A DNA stretch of 27,355 nt from CAMCYM01 sp964405405 (GTDB lineage: Bacteria; Bacteroidota; Bacteroidia; Flavobacteriales_D; Sanyastnellaceae), in the NCBI GenBank assembly GCA_964405405.1, contig CAYONT010000028.1:1-27355 (forward strand), in the 5' to 3' direction. This document shows positions 15,338-22,800 of the stretch, in pieces (the stretch's first letter is position 1; the number at the start of each line of letters is the position of its first letter). A program made the position numbers and the translations under genes. The notes under the pieces were generated by a model. That model was given only the letters and a program-made list of their open reading frames with translations. It ran no database searches and was not told the DNA's origin.

Positions 15338-16261
15338 ATGGAGGCGAACATTACGACACCCTGGAACATACGGGATGAGTGGTCGCCCTTGGAGTTGGTG
15401 TTGGTGGGGACAGGAGCAGGCATGGGCAGCGCCCCAAGCGCTGAAGAAACGTATGACCCCAAGTCTTTAGAGCACGTTCTGGCAGGCACATATCCGAGAG
15501 AAGAGGATGTTTCGTCAGAGCTGGACGGTTTGGCTTCGGTACTTGAAGGCCGGGGGGTACGGGTTTTGCGACCTCATCTCATTGGCGTAAACCAAGTCTT
15601 CACAAGGGACATCGGGTTGGTGGTGGGAAGTTCTTTCGTGCTCACCCACTTGGTAGCGGAGCGCCGACCCGAACAACGGGGCTTGCAAGAGATATTGAAG
15701 ATGTCCTCCGCATCCACGTTGCAGGTTCCCGAATCGGTTCGCATGGAGGGAGGGGATGTCATGCCCATGGATGGCGGGTTGTGGGTAGGGTATTCTCAGG
15801 AGCCCGATTTCTCCCGGTTCAAAACGGCGCGAACGAATGCTCTGGCATTGGATTGGCTGCGAACGCAGTTTCCCGGTGTGCCGGTGCGTGGATTTGAACT
15901 CAACAAATCGGACCAAGATGCAAGAAAGGGTGCCCTTCACCTCGATTGTTGTTTGTTTGTCGCCTCAGGTGGCCATGCCATTTTTCATCCCGCAGGACTC
16001 AAACGCGAAGAGGATATCGCTTGGATTCGGTCCCGCTTTCAGGGCAAACTCATTGAAATCAATGCTGAGGAGATGTTCCAAATGCAAAGCAATTTGATCA
16101 GCATCTCCCCACATACCTTGATCTCAGGAGCAGGCTTTGATCGTGTCAATCACCAATTGAGGATGTGGGGTTACGAAGTCATCGAGGTTCCCTTCCGTGA
16201 AACAGCAAAAATGGGTGGCCTCCTGCGCTGTACAACCCTGCCGTTGCGTCGGACTTATTGA
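15338..16261 (+). CDS. DDAH-like guanidino-group hydrolase (amidinotransferase superfamily)
   Basis: A 307-residue protein of the dimethylarginine dimethylaminohydrolase/arginine deiminase superfamily (five-bladed pentein fold). Conserved marks are TRD (about 89-91), EGGD (137-140), the catalytic His region HLDCC (201-205) and the catalytic Cys298 in GGLLRCTTLPLRR near the C-terminus. Enzymes of this group attack the guanidinium carbon of arginine, methylarginines or related compounds through a covalent Cys intermediate, typically giving citrulline and an amine. It begins the operon, with a promoter-like box five bases before its ATG, and is followed after seven bases by a second pentein enzyme. 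DDAH, arginine deiminase-like or another guanidine substrate cannot be separated by eye; DDAH-like is the best fit for the CTTLP ending. Confidence 0.85.
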   Translation: MEANITTPWNIRDEWSPLELVLVGTGAGMGSAPSAEETYDPKSLEHVLAGTYPREEDVSSELDGLASVLEGRGVRVLRPHLIGVNQVFTRDIGLVVGSSFVLTHLVAERRPEQRGLQEILKMSSASTLQVPESVRMEGGDVMPMDGGLWVGYSQEPDFSRFKTARTNALALDWLRTQFPGVPVRGFELNKSDQDARKGALHLDCCLFVASGGHAIFHPAGLKREEDIAWIRSRFQGKLIEINAEEMFQMQSNLISISPHTLISGAGFDRVNHQLRMWGYEVIEVPFRETAKMGGLLRCTTLPLRRTY

Positions 16262-16268
16262 TTTTAGA

Positions 16269-17213
16269 ATGCAAACCACATCCCATGTGATGATGATTCG
16301 ACCGGCTTCATTTCGGTCGAACGAACAAACTGCCTCCAGCAACCACTACCAACAGGGTGCCCTTCTGGCACCGGAGGAGGTAATGGACCATGCCTTGGCT
16401 GAATTTGACGCCATGGTATCCCGGTTGCGTGAGGAAGGGATTCATGTCATGGTCTTTGAAGATGACCCGGAGGCCGACACCCCAGACGCCCTTTTCCCCA
16501 ACAATTGGGTGTCTTTCCATGCAGACGGTCGCATCGCGCTCTACCCGATGCAAGCCCCTAACCGAAGGCTTGAAAGGCGGGAAGACATCCTAGCGGACTT
16601 AGAATTTGTTCATGGATTTGCTGTGACCGAAATCGTGGATTTTTCGGAATTCGAGGAGCACGACAAGTTTCTGGAGGGCACGGGAAGCATGGTTCTGGAT
16701 CGCGTACACCAAAGGGCCTATGCAGCCCGAAGTCCGCGCACCGACCGAGACGCGCTGGAAGCCTTTTGCGAAGCTTTTGATTTTGAAGGCATCCTTTTTT
16801 CTGCAAATCAAACCGTAGAAAACAAACGAGAGCCGATCTACCACACCAATGTCATGATGTCCATTGGAACCCGTTTTGCAGCCATTTGTTTGGACTGCAT
16901 CGATGATCTGGATGAACGCGAAATGGTCCTTCGGTCATTGCAAGCGGATGGCAAAACGGTGGTGGACCTGCGTGAAGACCAGATTGCACATTTTGCAGGA
17001 AACATGCTCGAGCTACAGGATGGAAATGGGGACGCTTGCATTGTGATGAGTGAAGCTGCCTTTCGGTGCCTGGACGAGGTTCAACGTGAGGTGCTGAGTG
17101 CATTTGGCCGATTGATTTACATGCCGCTCGATGTGATTGAGGCTTGTGGTGGCGGAAGTGCCCGCTGCATGCTCGCCGAGGTCCATCTCCCATTTGATTC
17201 CCATTCCCATTGA
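16269..17213 (+). CDS. CtlX-like arginine deiminase-related (citrulline utilization) hydrolase
   Basis: A 314-residue protein matching the CtlX/amidinotransferase FN0238-type family, a second pentein-fold guanidine-modifying enzyme. Marks are the N-terminal MIRPASFRSNEQTASSNHYQ, then PDALFPNNWVSFH (72-84), FLEGTGSMVLDR (134-145), the catalytic His in YHTNVMMSIG (191-200) and the putative nucleophile Cys300 in GGGSARCMLAEV. The ATG at 16269 fits the family start and leaves a seven-base gap after the DDAH-like gene; an in-frame start at 16197 would overlap that gene by 65 bases and is rejected. It shares little sequence with its neighbour, so the pair is not a recent tandem duplication. The reaction is inferred from family only. 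Confidence 0.86.
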   Translation: MQTTSHVMMIRPASFRSNEQTASSNHYQQGALLAPEEVMDHALAEFDAMVSRLREEGIHVMVFEDDPEADTPDALFPNNWVSFHADGRIALYPMQAPNRRLERREDILADLEFVHGFAVTEIVDFSEFEEHDKFLEGTGSMVLDRVHQRAYAARSPRTDRDALEAFCEAFDFEGILFSANQTVENKREPIYHTNVMMSIGTRFAAICLDCIDDLDEREMVLRSLQADGKTVVDLREDQIAHFAGNMLELQDGNGDACIVMSEAAFRCLDEVQREVLSAFGRLIYMPLDVIEACGGGSARCMLAEVHLPFDSHSH

Positions 17214-17228
17214 CCTGCTGATTGCCCC

Positions 17229-19031
17229 ATGTCCCAAGCCGCATTGGATTTCTATTTGCAAGAAGTTGCCGCGGAGGCAGCAACCCGTTGTTTCGGTACC
17301 TCTGTCAAGCCCGCGGACATCGCTGTGCAGCGAACCCGCAAAGAGTTTCCAGGAGACCGCACCCTCGTGGTGTTTCCATTGACCCGGATTTCTCGGCTTT
17401 CACCTGAGGCAACAGCAGATGCGCTGGGGAAATCCATCTTAGAAGCCGTTACCGATGTGATTGCCTACCATGTCGTCAAAGGGTTTCTGAACTTGACCGT
17501 GCGACCGGGGTATTGGGTGACTGCTCTGGAGGCCGCGGGAGCCCAGAGCAATTGGGGACGGGCTGAAGCAGGCAGCCTGTCCAAGGTGATGGTGGAGTAC
17601 TCCTCCCCCAACACGAACAAACCCCTGCACCTGGGCCACCTGAGGAACAACTTCTTAGGCCATGCTGTTGCAGAAATGCTGTCGGCCATTGGACACGACG
17701 TTGTAAAAGTCCAAATCATCAACGACCGAGGCATCCACATTTGCAAGTCCATGCTCGCATGGGAGCGCTTCGGGAACGGAGAGACCCCTGCCTCCTCGGG
17801 CATGAAAGGCGATAAGTTGGTGGGAAAGTATTATGTCGCTTTTGATCAGTGGTACCGCACTGAAATCAAGGAGCTCATGGATCAGGGACTGTCCGAAGAT
17901 GATGCGAAAGCACAGGCTCCCGCCATCCTCCAAGCCCAAGAACTCCTCCGCCGGTGGGAAGCTGGTGATGAGGATGTTTTGGCGCTTTGGCGTCGGATGA
18001 ATGGCTGGGTCTATGAAGGATTCGCTGCCACTTATGAAGCCATGGGAGTCCATTTTGACCGCCTCTATTACGAGTCAGAAACCTACCAACTCGGACGACA
18101 AGAGGTCCTGGATGGATTGGCTCGTGGGGTGTTTTTTCGAAAAGAGGATGGCAGTGTCTGGGTGGATTTATCCGAAGAAGGGTTGGATGAGAAGTTGTTG
18201 CTTCGCAAGGATGGAACCACTGTCTACATCACGCAAGATATTGGGACGGCGCTCCAACGGTACAGGGATTTCCCAGGCTTGGAAAGGCAAATCTACACTG
18301 TTGGCAACGAGCAAGAGTACCATTTTAAGGTGTTGTTTGCGGTTCTCAAACGCATGGGCGTGCCCCATTCCGAAAGGAACTTCCATCTGAGTTATGGAAT
18401 GGTTCACTTGCCAGAAGGGAGGATGAAATCGCGTGAGGGGACGGTTGTAGACGCCGATGACTTGATGGCAGAAATGGTCCAAACTGCCCGGACTATGGCC
18501 GAAGAACGCGGGAAATTGGACGGCTTGGACGAAGAACAAAAGGAACTTCTCTACAAACAAGTAGGATACGGAGCCCTCAAGTATTTCCTCCTCAAAGTTT
18601 CGCCCGGAAAGGACATGTTGTTCGACCCGGCTGCCTCTATCGATTTCATCGGCAATACAGGGCCTTTCATTCAATTCAATTTTGTTCGAATTGCGAGTAT
18701 CATGAAGTCCGCCGGGCTGAATTGGGATTCGCCAATGCCACCTTCCGGATTGACGGAAGGTTTTGACGAGATGGAATCTGACTTGATCCAAACTTGTCTG
18801 GACTACCCACAGGTATTACAAACAGCTGCTGCTTCCCATGACCCATCGCTGCTGGCCAATTACGCATACGAGTTGGCAAAGGGATTCAGCAGTTGGTACC
18901 AGGATCATTCCATTTTGCAAGAACCTCAGCCCGAACTTCAGCGTTTACGCCTTCAAATCGCTGCCTTGTGCGGGAAGAATATCCGCTCCGCCATGGGAGT
19001 ATTGGGCATTGAGATGCCCGATAGGATGTGA
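17229..19031 (+). CDS. argS: Arginyl-tRNA synthetase
   Basis: A 600-residue class I synthetase that charges tRNA-Arg. The N-terminal additional domain spans about 1-110. The catalytic domain opens with VEYSSPNTNKPLHLGHLRNN, holding the HIGH signature as HLGH (134-137). The KMSKS loop is the Bacteroidota-style GRMKSREGTVVDADDL (about 397-411). The C-terminal anticodon-binding domain (ALBD type) ends LRLQIAALCGKNIRSAMGVLGIEMPDRM, a typical ArgS terminus. It begins 15 bases after the CtlX-like stop and is probably the last gene of that operon. Its last 87 bases overlap, tail to tail, with a gene on the other strand. Confidence 0.97.
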   Translation: MSQAALDFYLQEVAAEAATRCFGTSVKPADIAVQRTRKEFPGDRTLVVFPLTRISRLSPEATADALGKSILEAVTDVIAYHVVKGFLNLTVRPGYWVTALEAAGAQSNWGRAEAGSLSKVMVEYSSPNTNKPLHLGHLRNNFLGHAVAEMLSAIGHDVVKVQIINDRGIHICKSMLAWERFGNGETPASSGMKGDKLVGKYYVAFDQWYRTEIKELMDQGLSEDDAKAQAPAILQAQELLRRWEAGDEDVLALWRRMNGWVYEGFAATYEAMGVHFDRLYYESETYQLGRQEVLDGLARGVFFRKEDGSVWVDLSEEGLDEKLLLRKDGTTVYITQDIGTALQRYRDFPGLERQIYTVGNEQEYHFKVLFAVLKRMGVPHSERNFHLSYGMVHLPEGRMKSREGTVVDADDLMAEMVQTARTMAEERGKLDGLDEEQKELLYKQVGYGALKYFLLKVSPGKDMLFDPAASIDFIGNTGPFIQFNFVRIASIMKSAGLNWDSPMPPSGLTEGFDEMESDLIQTCLDYPQVLQTAAASHDPSLLANYAYELAKGFSSWYQDHSILQEPQPELQRLRLQIAALCGKNIRSAMGVLGIEMPDRM

Positions 19032-19409
19032 AACGCCCGGCCAGGAGACATAACGTTGACTTCGTTGGTTAGAAGTGCGGAGCTCGACCCAGCACCGACC
19101 CTTTTTACCATTGGGAATGAATGTCCATTGATGCACTCCGGGTGAAAAAACCGCCTGACAACGAGAGCCCACCTGTCCCGATGCATCATGCCAGGAGAGT
19201 TCTACCTTCACATCTTCTCCTCCCGGCACACGAAAGGCAACTTCCCACTCTGGTCCTTCCTTCCCTGCTGGCGTAACACCCGCTCCTTCGAACTCAACGT
19301 ATGCCATCGAACCAGAAGCTCGCAACCAGCGCGCCCTGGCTATCCAAAACAATCCTACCCCCAAAACCACCCAGAGGAGCCTACTCCCCCAAATCAACCA
19401 TTCCTCCAT
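18945..19409 (-). CDS. Small single-pass membrane protein of unknown function
   Basis: A 154-residue protein from the ATG at 19409 (a GTG at 19415 would add two residues). One hydrophobic segment near the N-terminus (WLIWGSRLLWVVLGVGLFWIA) is followed by a basic stop-transfer sequence (RARWLR) and a soluble part predicted to be beta-rich (WEVAFRVPGGEDVKVELSW, HQWTFIPNGKKGRCWVELR). I do not recognise a family. It starts two bases after the DUF493 stop, or overlaps it with GTGA, which supports a real two-gene operon. The last 29 or so residues are encoded inside the 3' end of argS on the opposite strand. That tail may be an extension past an original stop, so confidence in the C-terminus is lower. 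Confidence 0.65.
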   Translation of the reverse strand: MEEWLIWGSRLLWVVLGVGLFWIARARWLRASGSMAYVEFEGAGVTPAGKEGPEWEVAFRVPGGEDVKVELSWHDASGQVGSRCQAVFSPGVHQWTFIPNGKKGRCWVELRTSNQRSQRYVSWPGVSHPIGHLNAQYSHGGADILPAQGSDLKA

Positions 19410-19411
19410 CT

Positions 19412-19711
19412 TCACAGCGAAAAAACCCCGGGGATGGATGAAGCTGCCTCGTATCGCAAGAATACCGATTCGGCATCTGGAACGACCTCCGTAATGGTAA
19501 ACGCAACGTACTTCCCCCCCTGCGAAGTGCGGTTTGAATAGGTTGCCTCCTGTCCGAAAATGGCCATCAGCTGTGCTATGTTCTCAGGCAGGTTGGGCAT
19601 GATGAATTTGAAGGTAAACGGGCTAGGCCAATTGTGGAATGCATTCAGTTGCATCCGCAACCGCTCCCTGCGCGCGTCGGCCTGTTCCTCTGGCTCTGGG
19701 TTGAAATCCAT
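19412..19711 (-). CDS. DUF493 (YbeD-like) family protein
   Basis: A 99-residue protein matching the small alpha/beta DUF493 family. The marks are FTFKFIMPNLPENIAQLMAIFG, then SQGGKYVAFTITEVVPDAESVFLRYEAASSIPGVFSL, i.e. the family pattern of an F-K-F-I strand, a helix, a 'S.. GKY.S.T' strand and an ending 'PGV..L'. The biochemical role of the family is poorly defined; it has an ACT-like/ferredoxin-like fold. The ATG at 19711 is preceded at three bases by TACATTCG (19715-19722, minus strand), one mismatch from the TAnnTTTG promoter box. It lies just after the terminator of the giant gene, so it is likely transcribed on its own with the small membrane protein gene. Confidence 0.82.
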   Translation of the reverse strand: MDFNPEPEEQADARRERLRMQLNAFHNWPSPFTFKFIMPNLPENIAQLMAIFGQEATYSNRTSQGGKYVAFTITEVVPDAESVFLRYEAASSIPGVFSL

Positions 19712-19714
19712 ACT

Positions 19715-19722
19715 CGAATGTA
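19715..19722 (-). promoter_or_regulatory. Near-consensus -7 box for the DUF493 gene
   Basis: TACATTCG on the minus strand differs from TAnnTTTG at one position and ends three bases before the ATG. It lies between the upstream terminator and the gene, where a promoter is needed. Confidence 0.35.
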
Positions 19723-19739
19723 CGACGGGTCAGGAGCAT

Positions 19740-19773
19740 AAAAAAGAGGGGACCGCAACCCGTGCGGCCCCCT
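19740..19773 (-). terminator. Intrinsic terminator of the giant secreted-protein gene
   Basis: Read on the minus strand, a GC-rich stem (GGGGCCGC pairing with GCGG-T-CCCC, one bulged T, loop of seven) is followed by TC and a run of six T. It begins about 50 bases after the TAA stop of the giant gene, a standard Rho-independent arrangement. Confidence 0.85.
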
Positions 19774-19824
19774 CCCTAGGAATCGGTCTTGCCAGACTCG
19801 AAAACCTGTGTGTCTGCGGTCAGA

Positions 19825-22800
19825 TTACTCGCAGATCGTTCCGTAGTACTGGAAGAAGTCCAGCAAGTCGCTCACGCTGACCTCGCCGTCTCCGTCCAAA
19901 TCACCCGGACATGGGTCCGGATAATCACATCCACCTGGGTAGGTTGCGGAAGCATTGTAGTCCAAGCCCGCTGGATCCATGCAACCCACAATCACACAGC
20001 TGCCGTCACTCACCGAAGCAATCGGGTTGAAGTTTGCAGCCAATGGGTCGATGCAACCCTCGTACAAGCAGCTTCCGTCATCAGACACTGCCAGTGCATC
20101 ATAGTTGATGGCGTCTGGGTAGGTACATCCACGGTAGTAGGTAGCGATGATGTGCTGAGAGATGGTTGTCGCATTGCCACATGCATCCGTAACGTGGTAA
20201 ACACGTGTCAACTCAAATCCAGACACACCCGCAGCTGCGTAGCTATCGGTGTGGGTGATGATCACTCCACTGCAAGCATCCTCGGCCGTGAGTTCCACCA
20301 CAGCAGGCAACGGCTGGTCTTGGTAGTAAACCAACACCACTTCTGGGTTTACTTCCACTACGGGCGCTGTGTTGTCTACCAGCGTGATGGTCTGAACGTC
20401 AGATGAACTGTTTCCACAACCATCCGTTACCGTCCAGGTACGGGTCACGATGTCATCATTGAAGCAACCATCCGCTGAGGTAGCAAAGGTGTCCTCAAAG
20501 CTGATTTGCAGGTCAGAAGCACAGTTGTCTGCCGCATCCAACACATTGCCCGCAATCGCCAAATCAGACAAATCACTATCGCATTCTACTGTGATGTCAG
20601 CAGGAGCCGTGAAGGTTGGGGCGACAGCATCCACAAAGACGAAGGTCTGGGTCTGCGTAGCGCTGTTGCCACATGCGTCCGTCGCGGTGAACGTACGGAT
20701 GATGTTTGCCAATCCGGTGCAACCCACCTGTCCAGCAGCATCGCTGAATGTTACAGTAACATCAGAACAATCATCTGATGCACTTGGCAGGCTGGTGGGC
20801 AGGGCTGCTCCACAGCTCAACTCTACGAAAGCAGCAACCGCCTCCATCGAAGGTGCGTTGTCATCGACCAGTTGAATCATCTGAACTGCGGTGGTCGCAT
20901 TGCCACAAGCATCCGTTACCGTCCAAGTCCGGCGGATCACATCGTTCGAGAAGCAACCTTCAGCACTGGTGTCAAATGCGTCAATATAGCTGGTGTTCAA
21001 TTCACCCGAGCAGTTGTCGCTGGCGTTTTCAGGCGAGCCGGTCACAGAAGGATCCGTTGAGCCCGTGCAAGAGACCGAAGCATCTGCTGGCGCATCGAAC
21101 GTCGGTGCCACCATGTCAACATAGGTGATGGTCTGCGAGGCTGTTGCCGTGTTTCCACATGCATCCGTTGCTGTGAAGTGACGGACTACAGACTGCATTC
21201 CCGTGCAGTTCGCTTCCTGATACTCCAAGGAAACCGTCACGTCGACATCGGAGCAGGCATCATCAGCCACCGCCAATGTTGCAGGCAGCGCATCTCCACA
21301 GGCCAGGATAACATCCGATGGAACCGAGACGAAGTAAGGTGCCACCTCATCCAATAGCGTGATGGTTTGGATGTGGGTCGTGGCATTGCCGCATGCATCC
21401 GTTGCAGTCCAGCTGCGGATGACTACGTCTCCATCGAAGCAATTGGAGTCTCCTGCTGCATCCGTGTACGCAATGCTAGCTGTTCCACATGCATCTGCCA
21501 AATCCGTAACATTTCCGGTGAGTGCCAAGTTGCTCAAGTCAGAGCCACATGCCAACGAGAGGTCAGCAGGGGCCGTAAACGTGGGCGCCTGGTCATCCAC
21601 AACTGTGATTTGTTGAACCGCCGTTGCGTAGAACCCAATGTTGTCGGTGATGTTCCAAGTCCGGGTGATGTTGGACGAACCTGCACAGGCACCCGCTTCA
21701 ACCACGTCGCTGTATGTGTAGGTCAAATCGCTGTCACAATTGTCCGTTGCGACCGGCTGGCGAATGTCTGTTTCGGCTGTCAAGCAGGAAGTCGAGTAGT
21801 TCTCAACGGACTGAACAACTGGGATTTCCGTATCAAACAAGCAGACATCCTCACAGCTTGTATTTTCAGCGAAGTAGCAGTTGCCGTCATCATCCAATGC
21901 GCCTTCTTCATAGTTGCAAGCAGTTGCATCCGTGCAACCACAAGCACTGTTTCCGAAGGACATGGATACATACACCGTATTGCCTGCAGCCAAACCATTC
22001 GGGAAGATCTGCATGTAAAGTTGTCCGCTCAAGGTTCCGTTGGTGGTCAACTGAGCGAACAAAATCTTATGGTCCTCTCCTGCAACCCCGTATGTGGCTG
22101 GACTCTGTGCACTCATGTACCATCCGCTTCCAACCTCGTCTTCAATAACGATGTTCTCACCGTTCTCGAATCCAGCGACCCAAGCTGGGTTGCCTTGGCC
22201 TGGGAGACCGGGGAACAAGACGGAAGAAGAAGGCGTATTCTCTCCAAGGGTCAAGTAAGAATCGTAGTTGGCGGTGGGCCAAACCCCGAGCAGCGCTGGG
22301 CTGGAAGCCAAGGCCGACCCGAGAGGATCCTGCCAGAATTGGGTAGACGTTGCCAACACAATCGGGTTGGAAGCATTGCCCAAGATGGCGTTCAGCTTGT
22401 CCGTGGCGCTTGGGGTGGTGACAAACAACTGGTAGGTGGTCATTCCCGGAACACTCGAAGCCATGGGCTCGATGGACAGGCCGTAGTTCGGGTTCGAAGA
22501 CACGATGTTTGCACAGCTGCAGTAGTCACAGAAGAAATCATCGGGTTGCTCCACCGTTGGATCGTAGTTGCAAGCAGCCGGCTGGTTGCAGCCTTGGATG
22601 GCATCGCAAATCAAATCGCCGATGGCATCCATACAGTTGCCATCACAATCAAATCCGAAGTCAGGGAAAGTACAGCTGCCGTCTTCCACAGAGGCGTTTG
22701 CATTGAAATTGCAGGCCGTTGCATCCGTGCATCCCGTGCAAACTTCTGGGAAGTCGCAAGATCCATTGTCGTCCGTTGCATCTTCATTGTAGTTACAAGC

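Noticed and set aside
16197..16268. Earlier start for the CtlX-like gene
   Set aside because: It would overlap the 3' end of the DDAH-like gene by 65 bases and add residues not matching the family. The ATG at 16269 fits.
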